Positions 17,713 through 29,333 of a DNA stretch of 64,000 nt are shown here, one piece after another. Each line of letters opens with the position of its first letter. The first letter of the stretch is position 1. Under the pieces are notes generated by a model, which saw only the letters and a list, made by a program, of their open reading frames with translations, had not been told where the DNA came from and did not search any database. The position numbers and the translations under genes are program-made. This DNA comes from Nocardioides oceani (GTDB lineage: Bacteria > Actinomycetota > Actinomycetes > Propionibacteriales > Nocardioidaceae). The stretch covers positions 773,174-837,173 of the forward strand of contig NZ_JAUHJQ010000002.1 of the NCBI RefSeq assembly GCF_030412965.1, written 5' to 3'.

Positions 17713-19389
17713 TCAGCCGAGGAGGGTGAGCCGGTCGTGCTCGGCGTACTCCGCCTCGAGGGCAGCGGCGCGCGCGGCGGTCAGCGGGCGGTACGAGCCG
17801 TCGACCCGCTCCAGGACCGGGTCGCCGCCGCGCCACAGCTGGCGGCGCAGGGTCGGCTTGTCGACCTTGCGGGTGGCGGTGACCGGGAGGTCGTCGGTGA
17901 GGCGGACCAGGCGGGGCGCCCACTTCGTGCCGAGGTCGGCCTGGGAGTCCAGGAAGCCCGAGAGGTCCCGGGGGTCGACGGCGGCGGGGTCCTCGACCTG
18001 CAGCGTCGCCATCACCAGGTCGCCGGTGCGGGGGTCGGGGACGGGGTAGACCGCGGCGACCGCGACACCGGGGAAGCGAGAGAGGATCCGCTCGACCGGG
18101 GCGGCCGCGAAGTTCTCCGAGTCCACCCGCAGCCAGTCGGCGGTGCGGCCGGCGAAGTAGAAGTAGCCGTCCTCGTCGCGGTAGCCGAGGTCACCGGTCC
18201 AGAAGTCGCCGTCGCGCAGCTTCTCGGCGCTGGCCTCCGGGTTGTTGTAGTAGCCCTCGAACCGGGCCGCCGCGCCGCGGGAGACGATCTCGCCGGTCGC
18301 CTCCGCGGCGTTGAGCAGCTCGCCGTCGGGGGAGAAGCGGGCGGGCGGGCAGACCTGGCCGTCGTCGCCGACGACGTCGATGGTGAAGCCGACCTGCGGG
18401 ACGCCGAGCGCGGACTCCGGGGTCTCGGGGGTGCGGACGATGTAGCACGTGCCCTCCGAGGAGCCGTAGGACTCCGAGACGGCCACGCCGTAGCGGCGCA
18501 GGAACTCCGCGCGGTCGCGCCCGGACGCCTCGGTGCCGAAGCCGAACCGCAGCTTCGTCCGCCCCTCGGCGGGGTGCTCGGGCTGGGCGAGGACGTAGGC
18601 CAGCGAGCGGCCCACGTAGTTGAAGAACGTGGCGCCGGTGTCAAGCACGTCGGGCAGGAAGCCCGAGGCGGAGAACTTCCGGCGCAGCGCGAAGGCCGCG
18701 CCGTGGTTGATGCACGGGCCCCACGCGGCCATGAGCGCGTTGCCGTGGAAGAGCGGCATGGCGTTGTAGGCCACGTCGTCGCGGCCGACGGGGATCGGCG
18801 TGAGCTGGCAGACCGTCGCCCAGCGGCCGGTGGAGCAGATGACCGCCTTCGGCGCGCCGGTCGAGCCGGAGGTGAAGAGGAGCAGCAGCACGCTGCGCGG
18901 GTCGAGCCCCTCGGGCGTCGCGGCGACCGGGGCGCCTGCGTGGCGCGCCAGCGCGGCGGCGTACTCCTCGCCCTCGACGTCGAGGACGGTGCCGGCGCCG
19001 TGGTCGATCCCGTCGAGCAGGGCGCCGTGCGGCGCGGCGGTGAGGAGGACGGCGCAGTCGGTGCGGCGTACGTCGGCGGCCAGCTCGGCCCCGCGCCGGG
19101 TCGGGTTCACGCCGACGACGGTGGCGCCGGCGAGGGCGGCGCCGGCGACGAGGAAGAGGTACTCCGGGGTGTTCTCCAGCAGCACGCCGACGTGCCAGGG
19201 ACCCTCGGCCGGACGCAGCTCCTGCAGCACCGCCGAGCGGACCGCGGCCTCGGCGAGCAGCTCGCGCCACGACCACCGGCGTCCCTCGAAGAGCAGCGCG
19301 GTCCCGTCGTCGTCGGCCCGGGCGAGGAACAGCTCGGCCATGGTGGCATGGGCGAGGACAGGCATTGTGGCAGCGGTCACACGCGCCAT
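17713..19389 (-). CDS. Long-chain or aryl acyl-CoA synthetase (AMP-forming, FadD-like)
   Basis: A 558-residue ANL-superfamily enzyme that activates a carboxylic acid to its CoA thioester through an acyl-adenylate. The P-loop-like motif LLLFTSGSTGAPK is at about residues 171-183. SYGSSEGT holds the conserved adenylate-site Glu, and WTGDLGYRDEDGYF and DWLRVDSENF are the hinge region. The C-terminal catalytic Lys region is TRKVDKPTL. The overall pattern is like mycobacterial FadD17/FadD6-type proteins; the substrate cannot be predicted. It ends 90 bases from the MarR gene on the same strand, which may regulate it. Confidence 0.88.
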   Translation of the reverse strand: MARVTAATMPVLAHATMAELFLARADDDGTALLFEGRRWSWRELLAEAAVRSAVLQELRPAEGPWHVGVLLENTPEYLFLVAGAALAGATVVGVNPTRRGAELAADVRRTDCAVLLTAAPHGALLDGIDHGAGTVLDVEGEEYAAALARHAGAPVAATPEGLDPRSVLLLLFTSGSTGAPKAVICSTGRWATVCQLTPIPVGRDDVAYNAMPLFHGNALMAAWGPCINHGAAFALRRKFSASGFLPDVLDTGATFFNYVGRSLAYVLAQPEHPAEGRTKLRFGFGTEASGRDRAEFLRRYGVAVSESYGSSEGTCYIVRTPETPESALGVPQVGFTIDVVGDDGQVCPPARFSPDGELLNAAEATGEIVSRGAAARFEGYYNNPEASAEKLRDGDFWTGDLGYRDEDGYFYFAGRTADWLRVDSENFAAAPVERILSRFPGVAVAAVYPVPDPRTGDLVMATLQVEDPAAVDPRDLSGFLDSQADLGTKWAPRLVRLTDDLPVTATRKVDKPTLRRQLWRGGDPVLERVDGSYRPLTAARAAALEAEYAEHDRLTLLG

Positions 19390-19478
19390 CCCAGCCGCTC
19401 GCGGGCGGTCCGCGCGAGGGCCGTCCCGCAGAGCGGGACTGGCGAGCAGGGACCGGCGAGCGGGGACCGGGCGTGCCC

Positions 19479-20009
19479 TCAGCCGACGGTGCCGGGCAGC
19501 GTGCCGAGGTCGCGGGTGAGCGCGGCGTACCGCTCGTGGCCCAGCGCGTCGGCGAGCCCCGACTCGACAGCGCGCTCCTCGGCGCGCAGCACCTCGGCCA
19601 GGTCGCGGCCGGTCGGGGAGAGGGCGGTGACCGCGCGGCGCTTGTCGGCGGGGTCGATCCGGCGGACGACGAGCGCATGCTCGACCAGCCGGTCGACGTG
19701 GCGGGTCAGGGTGGCCGCGGGGACGACGGCGGCCTCCGCGAGCGCCGCCATCGGCAGCCCCGGCCGCTCCAGCAGCACCGAGAGGATCCGCCAGTGCTCG
19801 AAGGCGAGACCGGCCTGCGCGAGGGACGGAGCCAGCCGGCGACGTACGGCGTGCTCGGCGCGGGCGAGCAGCAGGGACAGGCTCTCCCGGCCGCTGTCGG
19901 GGCCGGGGGCTCGGCGCGGTCGGGGGCAGGCGCCTGGCAGTCCACCTCGGTCATGCCCGCCTCCCCGTCGCAGTGGAGTCCGTCTCATCGGTGGCGATCG
20001 GGGTGGCAC
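19479..20009 (-). CDS. MarR-family transcriptional regulator (start uncertain)
   Basis: The winged-helix MarR fold is clear from about LSLLLARAEHAVRRR onward, with the recognition helix in VVPAATLTRHVDRLVEHALVVRR and the wing DPADKRRAVTALS. The 5' end is doubtful. The frame is open to GTG 20009 and has an ATG at 19988, but neither has a ribosome site, and the extra residues are Pro/Arg-rich. An ATG at 19954 with GGGGAGG in front begins MTEVDCQAP in another frame, so a frameshift in a C-rich run may separate the real start from the body. It is divergent from the AmiC-like gene and may control that gene or the acyl-CoA synthetase. Confidence 0.72.
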   Translation of the reverse strand: MPPRSPPMRRTPLRRGGGHDRGGLPGACPRPRRAPGPDSGRESLSLLLARAEHAVRRRLAPSLAQAGLAFEHWRILSVLLERPGLPMAALAEAAVVPAATLTRHVDRLVEHALVVRRIDPADKRRAVTALSPTGRDLAEVLRAEERAVESGLADALGHERYAALTRDLGTLPGTVG

Positions 20010-20109
20010 CGCGGTCGCGCACCCCTAGGGTAGGCGAGTACCGGGTGGTCACCGGAGCCCACTCGCGAGGCCGAGCTGATCCCGCGACCTGCGCCCACCG
20101 GAGGCTCCC

Positions 20110-21228
20110 GTGAACCACGGCGCCGCACCCCCTCCTCGCCCCTCCGGCGACACGCTGCCGATCGCGTTCGTCGTGCCGTTGCAGGGCCCGACCGGCATCT
20201 ACGGTCCCTCGTGCCTGGCGTGCGGACAGCTCGCGGTCGAGCAGCTCAACGCCGCCGACGGCATCGCGGGCCGCGCGGTCGAGCTCGTCGTGGTCGACGC
20301 CGGCCGGTCGCCGGAGGTGGTCGCCGAGGAGGTCGGGGCACTGGTCGACAGCGGCCGGGTCGAGGCGGTCGCCGGCTGGCACATCTCCGCGGTCCGCGTC
20401 GCGGTGACGCGGCGCATCGGCGGCCGGGTGGTCTACGCGTACGCCGCGATGCACGAGGGCCGTGACGACACCCCGGGCGTCTTCATGCTGGGGGAGCGGC
20501 CGGTCAACCAGCTGCTCCCGGCCGCGCGCTGGATGCGCGAGCAGCTCGGCGTCGGGCGCTGGGCGGTCGTCGGCAACGACTACGTCTTCCCGCGGGTCAC
20601 CGCCGCGACCGCGCGGGCGGCCCTGCAGGGCACGCCGTCGGAGATCGTCAGCGAGACCTACGTGCCGCTCGGGACGACGGACTTCCGCGGCGTGCTCGAC
20701 GCACTCGAGACCGGCGGGGCCGGGGGCGGGGTCGGGGGTGGCGTCGACGGCGTGATGATGCTGCTGATGGGCCAGGACGCGGTGCACTTCAACCGGCAGT
20801 TCGCCCGGCGCGGCCTCGGCGAGACCATCCACCGGCTCAGCCCGACCGTGGAGGAGAACACCCTGCTCGGCGGCGGGGCGGGCGCCCACGAGGGGTTGTA
20901 CGCCGCGGCGGCGTACTTCGACCGGCTCGGCACCGCGGAGAGCACCGAGCTCGACCGCGCCTACCACCAGCGCTTCGGTCCGTGGGCGCCGGCGCTCAAC
21001 GCGGTCGGGGAGTCCTGCTACGAGGCGATCCGGTTCCTCGCCCGGATGGGCCAGGTGAGCGGCCGGGTCGACCTGGCCGCCGCGGCGACGATGAGCACCG
21101 GCCACTTCTACGACAGCCCCCGCGGGCTGATGCGGCTCGACGGCAACCTGCTCGACCAGGACGTGTACGTCGCCGCAGCCAACGGGCTCGAGTTCGAGGT
21201 GCAGGAGCAGATCGCCCGCACCACCTGA
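20110..21228 (+). CDS. AmiC/UrtA-like amide or urea binding protein without signal peptide
   Basis: A 372-residue type 1 periplasmic-binding fold close to AmiC and UrtA: PIAFVVPLQGPTGIYGPS at the start, WAVVGNDYVFPRV, and SETYVPLGTTDF, which parallels EEYVPLDSDDW in UrtA of this window. There is no signal peptide or lipobox, so it should be cytoplasmic, like AmiC, which senses short amides and restrains the antiterminator AmiR. No AmiR or ANTAR gene is adjacent. A Gly/Val-rich low-complexity stretch (about residues 205-215) interrupts the middle. GTG start. It converges on ureD and is divergent from MarR, suggesting a sensor role for urea or amides; this is inference. Confidence 0.75.
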   Translation: MNHGAAPPPRPSGDTLPIAFVVPLQGPTGIYGPSCLACGQLAVEQLNAADGIAGRAVELVVVDAGRSPEVVAEEVGALVDSGRVEAVAGWHISAVRVAVTRRIGGRVVYAYAAMHEGRDDTPGVFMLGERPVNQLLPAARWMREQLGVGRWAVVGNDYVFPRVTAATARAALQGTPSEIVSETYVPLGTTDFRGVLDALETGGAGGGVGGGVDGVMMLLMGQDAVHFNRQFARRGLGETIHRLSPTVEENTLLGGGAGAHEGLYAAAAYFDRLGTAESTELDRAYHQRFGPWAPALNAVGESCYEAIRFLARMGQVSGRVDLAAAATMSTGHFYDSPRGLMRLDGNLLDQDVYVAAANGLEFEVQEQIARTT

Positions 21229-21242
21229 GGCCGCGGCGACGG

Positions 21243-22034
21243 TCACGTCCGGACCGCCCGGACCGCCCGGGCCGCCCGCGCCCAGGCGTCCGCGGTCGTC
21301 GCGAGGTGGGCCTCGTCGGCGGTCGCCCGCACGAGCGTGCCGCCGCCCTCGAGCTCGAGCCGCTCCGGCGCGGCCGGTCCGCCGTCGTCGGCGCCGAGGC
21401 AGAGCACCGAGGCCAGCACCCGCCGACCGCCCAGGGCCATGCCGACGGTGTCGGGCCCGAGCGCCAGGTGCTCCACCAGGAGCGGGTCGCCCGCCGCGGT
21501 CGTCGCGACCAGCTCCTGCTCGATGGTGCCGGGCCACTCGGCGTACCTCCCCAGCACCAGCTGCTCGCGCAGCGCGAGGCGGGCGCCGTCGCCGAGGACG
21601 ACCCGGGTGGCGCGGTGCACCCGCGAGCCGGCCGCGGCCACGAACGGCTCGCCGTGCCAGACGACGCTGCCCCCGGCCCCGATGCGGAGGTCGACGTCCC
21701 AGCGCGCCGAGGCGCCCCGCATGTCGTAGGCCACCGTCCCGGCCGGCTCGAGCAGCTCGAGCGTCGCGCCGGCCCCGACCTCCACCTCGACCGCGACCTC
21801 GTCGCCGGCGAGGAGCAGCGCGCCCTCGGGCACCAGCGCCACCCGCGCGGTCCGCTCGTCCGCCGAGAGCAGCACGGCCCGCAGCAGGGGCCGGGAGGTC
21901 CCGCCCGTCGCGGCCGTCCGTACCCGCAGCCGGCCCCCGCCCGGGGGGCGCTCGACCAGGACCCGCGTGCGGCTGGCGCCGTCGCGGGAGGCGGCGGCCC
22001 GGTCAGGCGTGGACGTGGTCATGCAGGTGGTCAT
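21243..22034 (-). CDS. ureD: Urease accessory protein UreD
   Basis: A 263-residue protein. UreD (UreH) binds apo-urease and, with UreF and UreG, delivers nickel. Family features seen are [12 protein letters not shown], the [11 protein letters not shown] segment, and [18 protein letters not shown]. Sequence is divergent, as is normal for UreD. Two ATGs are possible, 22034 and 22022; both overlap the 3' end of ureG (by 32 or 20 bases), so the gene is translationally coupled as the last gene of the operon. Confidence 0.87.
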   Translation of the reverse strand: MTTCMTTSTPDRAAASRDGASRTRVLVERPPGGGRLRVRTAATGGTSRPLLRAVLLSADERTARVALVPEGALLLAGDEVAVEVEVGAGATLELLEPAGTVAYDMRGASARWDVDLRIGAGGSVVWHGEPFVAAAGSRVHRATRVVLGDGARLALREQLVLGRYAEWPGTIEQELVATTAAGDPLLVEHLALGPDTVGMALGGRRVLASVLCLGADDGGPAAPERLELEGGGTLVRATADEAHLATTADAWARAARAVRAVRT

Positions 22035-22722
22035 GGGGGTGAGCGTGGGCGTGGGGCGCCATCGGGCCCGGGTCGGCCGGCACCAGCGCCCCGGCGCGGT
22101 GCCGCTCGAGCTGGGCCAGCATCCAGGTGGTCAGCTCGACGACGGAGCCGCGGTCGGTGCGGGACAGCGCGACGACGGGTCGCCCGGAGCGGGCGGCGCT
22201 CGCGTCGGCGACCATCCGGTCGCGGTCGACCCCGACGTACGGCGCCAGGTCGGTCTTGTTGACCACCAGCAGGTCCGCGCGCTCGATGCCCGGCCCGCCC
22301 TTGCGTGCGACGTCGCCGCCGCCGGCGATGTCGAGGACGAAGACCTGCACGTCGACCAGCGCCGGGGAGAACGTCGCGGTGAGGTTGTCCCCGCCGGACT
22401 CGATCAGCACCACGTCGAGCGGCGCGTAGTCCGCCTCGAGCTCCTCGACCGCCATCAGGTTGGCGGTGATGTCGTCGCGGATCGCGGTGTGCGGGCAGGC
22501 GCCGGTCTCGACGGCCCGGATCCGGTCGGCGTCGAGCACGCCGGCCGAGCGGAGGAACCGGGCGTCCTCGTCGGTGTAGATGTCGTTGGTGACGACCCCG
22601 AGCTCGAGGGTCGCGGCCAGCTCGCGGCACAGCAGCGCGATGAGGGAGCTCTTGCCGGTCCCGACGGGTCCGCAGACGCCCAGCCGCAGGGCGCGGGGGG
22701 TGGGGGTGGTGTGGTCAGGCAC
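22003..22722 (-). CDS. ureG: Urease accessory GTPase UreG with His-rich C-terminal tail
   Basis: A 239-residue SIMIBI GTPase. The P-loop is GPVGTGKSS; the CPH nickel-binding motif lies in [10 protein letters not shown]; other motifs are [11 protein letters not shown] and [12 protein letters not shown]. It powers nickel insertion into urease. Eight of the last sixteen residues are His. Such tails usually sit on UreE or at the UreG N-terminus, and no ureE gene is present here, so the tail may do UreE's nickel-holding job; this is inference. GTG start overlaps the end of ureF by 8 bases. Confidence 0.95.
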   Translation of the reverse strand: MPDHTTPTPRALRLGVCGPVGTGKSSLIALLCRELAATLELGVVTNDIYTDEDARFLRSAGVLDADRIRAVETGACPHTAIRDDITANLMAVEELEADYAPLDVVLIESGGDNLTATFSPALVDVQVFVLDIAGGGDVARKGGPGIERADLLVVNKTDLAPYVGVDRDRMVADASAARSGRPVVALSRTDRGSVVELTTWMLAQLERHRAGALVPADPGPMAPHAHAHPHDHLHDHVHA

Positions 22723-23383
22723 TGAACAACCTCCGGGCGCTGACGGCGTGGGTCTCGGCCCACGCCTCGATCTGGGGCAGGCCGGACGCCGGGACGGCGG
22801 CCGGTGAGTCGAGGTCGCGAACGGTCCGGGCGAGCGCCTCGACGTCGGGCAGGACGTCGTGGACCCAGCCGGTCGAGGTCGCGGGGTCGAGCGGCAGCAG
22901 CTTGAGCGCGGCGGCGGCCACGGTCTGCACGTCGTCGTACCCCACGAGCCGCGCGAGCTCGGCCGCCCCCAGGCCGCACGCGGCGGCGACGGCGCCGAGC
23001 GCCACCGGCCGGGAGGGGGCGTCCGTGTCGAGCACCGCCCGCACCGCGGGCGCGTCCGGCCAGAGCCGTCCGGCGAGCCGCAGCAGCGCCTTGGCCTGGC
23101 CCCGCGACGTACGCCGCATCGCAGCGCTCGGCGTGCGCGCCGCCCACGCCGCCTCGACCGGCGCCAGCGGGCGGCCGTCCAGCAGGTGGGCGCGTGCGAC
23201 GACGGCGACCCCGGCCTCGACGGCGGTGACGGTCCGCAGGCGGGCGCGGAGGTACGCCGGCACGTGGGCCGCGGCGAGCCCGTCGCGGACGGCCGGCTCC
23301 AGCCCGGCCGACTGCGTGTGGCCGGCCACCGGCAGGCGCGCGTCGGCCAGCAGCATGAGCAGCAGGTCGGGGGAGGGAGTCAT
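22715..23383 (-). CDS. ureF: Urease accessory protein UreF
   Basis: A 222-residue UreF, the all-helical partner that couples UreG to the UreD-urease complex. Recognisable parts are [23 protein letters not shown] (the start of the family) and a long Ala-rich middle. ATG 23383 is chosen because family similarity begins there, 11 bases after the ureC stop; the same frame runs far upstream inside ureC on the same strand, but that part is a shadow of ureC. Confidence 0.88.
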   Translation of the reverse strand: MTPSPDLLLMLLADARLPVAGHTQSAGLEPAVRDGLAAAHVPAYLRARLRTVTAVEAGVAVVARAHLLDGRPLAPVEAAWAARTPSAAMRRTSRGQAKALLRLAGRLWPDAPAVRAVLDTDAPSRPVALGAVAAACGLGAAELARLVGYDDVQTVAAAALKLLPLDPATSTGWVHDVLPDVEALARTVRDLDSPAAVPASGLPQIEAWAETHAVSARRLFSA

Positions 23384-23394
23384 CTCGTCCGTGC

Positions 23395-25105
<1,711 letters not shown>

Positions 25106-25113
<8 letters not shown>

Positions 25114-25441
25114 CGGCGCGGTCCCCGTCGCGCACCTGGATCCCCGGCACGACCCGGCGGCCGCGCAGGGCGACCAGGTGGACCTCGCGGGACGCGCCGG
25201 GCTCGAAGCGCCGCGACGTCCCCGACGGGATGTCGAGCCGGAAGCCCTCGGCCAGCGCCCGGTCGAAGGAGAGCGCGGCGTTGACGTCGGCGAGGTGCAG
25301 GTGGGAGCCGACCTGCACCGGCCGGTCGCCGGTGTTGACGACGACCAGCGTGCGCCGCTCGTCGGGCCCGCGGTCGGCGTTGATCTCGACGGTGCCGTCG
25401 GCGACGCGCACCGCGCCGGGGCCCGAGCTCTGGATGGCCAT
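25106..25441 (-). CDS. ureB: Urease beta subunit
   Basis: A 111-residue beta chain, the usual length for separate bacterial UreB. Family motifs are [44 protein letters not shown] and [19 protein letters not shown] lies just ahead of ATG 25441. It is between ureA (27-base gap) and ureC (8-base overlap). Confidence 0.97.
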
Positions 25442-25468
25442 GGTTCTCCTGGGATCGCGGACGTGGGG

Positions 25469-25771
25469 TCAGGCGATGGGACGGTGGAGGGTGACGAGCT
25501 TGCGGCCGTCGGGGAAGGTCGCCTCGACCTGGACGTCGACGAGCATCTCGGCGACGTCGGGCATCACCTGGTCGCGGGTGAGGACCTCGCGCCCGGTGGT
25601 CATCAGCTCGGCCACACCGACGCCGTCGCGGGCCCGCTCGATGACCCAGGTGCAGAGCAGGGCGACGGCCTCGGGGTGGTTCAGGCGTACGCCGCGGGCG
25701 AGCCGGTCGCGGGCGACCATGCCGGCCACGGCGAGCAGCAGCTTCTCGGTGTCGCTGGGAGTCAGGTGCAT
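25469..25771 (-). CDS. ureA: Urease gamma subunit
   Basis: A 100-residue gamma chain: starts [13 protein letters not shown], contains [14 protein letters not shown] and the conserved [11 protein letters not shown] segment. It is the first structural gene and lies only 10 bases after urtE, so urea import and urease are likely on one transcript. Confidence 0.97.
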   Translation of the reverse strand: MHLTPSDTEKLLLAVAGMVARDRLARGVRLNHPEAVALLCTWVIERARDGVGVAELMTTGREVLTRDQVMPDVAEMLVDVQVEATFPDGRKLVTLHRPIA

Positions 25772-25781
25772 CGCCGGCGCC

Positions 25782-26473
25782 TCAGACGGCCATCGCCGCG
25801 CGGACGTCGGCGACCGCGCCGGGCCCGCCGCTGCCGCTGGAGGTGACCCGACCGGACTCCAGGACGTAGTAGCGCCCCGTGGCCCGCAGCGCGAAGCCGA
25901 CGTGCTGCTCGACCAGCAGCACCGAGAGGTCGTCGCGGGCGGTGAGCGCCGCGATCACCTCCTCGATCTCGGCCACGACGTTCGGCTGGATCCCCTCCGT
26001 CGGCTCGTCGAGCACGAGCAGCCGGGGCTGGGTCAGCAGCGTCCGGGCGATCGCCAGCTGCTGGCGCTGGCCGCCCGAGAGCAGCCCGGCCTTGCGAGGG
26101 AGCAGGCCGCGCAGCGCCGGGAAGGTGTCGAGCACCTCGTCGACGAGACGGGCGCCGTCGGGGCGGCCGTCGGCCACGAGCCGGAGGTTCTCCAGGGTGG
26201 TCAGCTGCGGGAAGCACAGCTGGCCCTGCGGGACGTACCCGAGCCCGCGCCGCACCCGCTGGTGCGGGCGCATCCGCGTCACGTCGACGCCGTCGAGCAG
26301 GATCGTGCCGCTCCGCACCGGCAGCAGCCCGACCGCGGCCCGCAGCAGCGTCGTCTTGCCCGCGCCGTTGTGGCCCATGACCGCCACGGCGCCGCCGGTG
26401 GGGACCTCCAGGTCGACGTCGTGGACGACGGCCGTGCGGCCGTACCCGACGCTGACACCTCGCAGCTCGAGCA

Positions 26474-26474
<1 letters not shown>
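25782..26474 (-). CDS. urtE: Urea ABC transporter ATP-binding protein UrtE
   Basis: A 230-residue ATPase of the branched-chain amino acid/urea importer type (LivF-like). Walker A is GHNGAGKTT, signature motif [14 protein letters not shown], Walker [15 protein letters not shown]; the TEGIQP ending of Walker B is typical of UrtE rather than LivF. Start and the urtD stop share one base (TGATG). Confidence 0.95.
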
Positions 26475-27267
<793 letters not shown>

Positions 27268-27271
<4 letters not shown>

Positions 27272-28362
27272 GCGGTCGCCGCCTTCCGCGTCCGGCCGCG
27301 CCGGGGCAGCGCGGCCCACAGCCGCGGCGGCAGCGAGGCGAGGCCCGCGGGGATGAGGAGGATGACCACGATGAAGAGGGCTCCTTGGAAGTAGCTCCAG
27401 TGGTTGGGGAAGGACTCCGAGAGCGCCGACTGGCCGTAGCCGACCGCGATCGCCCCGAGCGCCGGCCCGAGCAGCGAGGCGCGGCCGCCGAGCGCCACGC
27501 CGGCGATGAGCAGGATCGAGGCGGCGGCGTTGACGTCGGAGGGCGAGATGATCCCGGCGATCGGCGCGAACATGGCCCCGCCGATGCTGGCCATCACCGC
27601 GGCCGCCACGAAGGCGACCAGCTTGATGTTCGCCGGGTCGTGTCCGAGGAAGCGCACCCGTTCCTCGGCGTCGCGGGTGGCGACCAGCAGCTCGCCGAAG
27701 CGGCTGCGGCCCAGGTGCCACACGACCAGCAGGCACGCGATCAGCAGGCCCGCGGCGATGCTGTAGATCATCTGCTTGTTGACCGGGTCGTAGAGGTTGT
27801 AGCCGAAGAACGTCGGGAAGCTGTTGAGCCCGTTGAACCCGCCGGTCTGCTTGATCGTGGCGACGAGGAGCGTCGCGAACGTGACGGCCAGGGCCTGGTT
27901 GAGGATCGCGAAGTACGCGCCGCGCACCCGCCGCTTGAGGATCGCGTAGCCCAGGACCAGAGCCACCAGCGCGGGCAGCACCACGATCGCCACGAGGGTG
28001 AACGCCCCGCTGCGGAACGGCTCCCACCAGCCCGGCATCGTGCCGTCGCCGTAGAGCTGCATGAAGTCCGGCACGTTGCCGGGCCCGGCGGCCTCGAGCT
28101 TGAGGTGCATCGCCATCGCGTAGCCGCCGATGCCGAAGAAGACGCCCTGGCCCATGACGAGCATGCCGCCGCGGCCCCAGGCCAGGCCGATGCCGACGGC
28201 GGCGATCGCCCAGCAGCAGTACTTGCCGAGGTTGCCCAGGCGGAAGTCGCTGAGCACCGCGGGCGCCACGACGAGCAGCGCCAGGGCGAGGAGGGCGATG
28301 CCCAGCAGCCCGCCCCAGCCGCGCAGGGCGGTCGCGAGCGGCGTACGCCGCGCCGCGCTCAT
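27268..28362 (-). CDS. urtC: Urea ABC transporter permease UrtC
   Basis: A 364-residue LivM-type permease with about ten hydrophobic helices. Segments typical of UrtC are KYCCWAIAAVGIGLAWG, GQGVFFGIGGYAMAMHL and a long loop naming the urea-type subfamily (FMQLYGDGTMPGWWEPF). It pairs with UrtB in the membrane. Start overlaps the urtB stop by 4 bases. Confidence 0.94.
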
Positions 28363-29243
28363 GCCAGGCCCCGCGTGCGCACGGTGAACAGGCCCTGCGG
28401 GCGGACCTGGAGGAAGACCACGACCAGCGCGAAGGTGATCACCTGGGCGGTGCTGCCGCTGAACCAGTCGGTGAGGAACGCCGTCACCACGCCCACCAGC
28501 CAGGCCGCGAGCACGGTGCCGCGGAGCTGGCCGAGGCCGCCGGCGACCACGACGAGGAACGCGGGGATGATGTAGCTGGTGCCGAGCGTCGGGTTGGTGC
28601 CGGAGGCGAGCGCCACCGCGACGCCGCCGACGCCCGCGAGGCCGGAGCCGACGAAGAAGGTGATCCGGTCGACCCGGCGCGTCGAGATGCCCATGGTCTC
28701 GGCGAGGTCCCGGTTCTGCACCGTCGCCCGGATCTGCCGGCCGAAGCGGGTGCGCTTGAGCAGCGCCGCCAGGCCACCGAGCGCCACGACGGCCAGCACG
28801 ATGGTGAACATGCGGGTGTAGGGCCAGTGGTAGCCCAGGACGGTCAGGTTGCCCTGGAGCCAGCCGGGTTCTCGGACCGGGTCGCCCTGCGCCCCGAAGA
28901 GGTCCTTGGCCAGCTGCTGCAGGACCATCCCGACGCCGACCGTGACGAGCAGCGTGTCGAGCGGGCGGTGGTACATCCAGCGGATGATCCCGGCCTCCAG
29001 CGCCAGGCCGAGCAGGCCGGCGACGAGGAAGGCGACCGGGATCGCGAGCAGCACCGAGACGTCGGCGCTGCTGACGACCTGCTGGGTGAGGTACGTCGTG
29101 TAGGCGCCGGCCATGAGGAACTCGCCGTGGGCCATGTTGATGACGCCCATCTGGCCGAACGTCAGGGCGAGCCCGAGGGCGGCGATGAGGAGGATGGCTC
29201 CGGTCGAGGTGCCGGTGAGCAGGGGCGTGGTGAAGGACTCCAT
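28359..29243 (-). CDS. urtB: Urea ABC transporter permease UrtB
   Basis: A 294-residue LivH-type permease with about eight helices. GLALTFGQMGVINMAHGEFL near the N-terminus and the cytoplasmic coupling segment RATVQNRDLAETMGIST are diagnostic of UrtB. It follows urtA after 90 bases that contain a strong stem-loop. Confidence 0.94.
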   Translation of the reverse strand: MESFTTPLLTGTSTGAILLIAALGLALTFGQMGVINMAHGEFLMAGAYTTYLTQQVVSSADVSVLLAIPVAFLVAGLLGLALEAGIIRWMYHRPLDTLLVTVGVGMVLQQLAKDLFGAQGDPVREPGWLQGNLTVLGYHWPYTRMFTIVLAVVALGGLAALLKRTRFGRQIRATVQNRDLAETMGISTRRVDRITFFVGSGLAGVGGVAVALASGTNPTLGTSYIIPAFLVVVAGGLGQLRGTVLAAWLVGVVTAFLTDWFSGSTAQVITFALVVVFLQVRPQGLFTVRTRGLA

Positions 29244-29268
29244 GCCGACCTTTCCGAGCGCGGGGGAT

Positions 29269-29304
29269 GCCGGGTGGTGGCCGCGGCTGCGGCCACCACC
29301 CGGC
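29269..29304 (-). terminator. Stem-loop between urtA and urtB (attenuator or RNA-processing element)
   Basis: A perfect 14-bp inverted repeat (GCCGGGTGGTGGCC and its complement) with an 8-base loop lies in the urtA-urtB gap. There is no T-run, so full termination is not expected. In binding-protein operons such a hairpin often reduces read-through or protects the upstream mRNA, so that more binding protein than permease is made. Confidence 0.75.
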
Positions 29305-29333
29305 GTACGACGGGACTGCGGGTCAGCGGCCGG

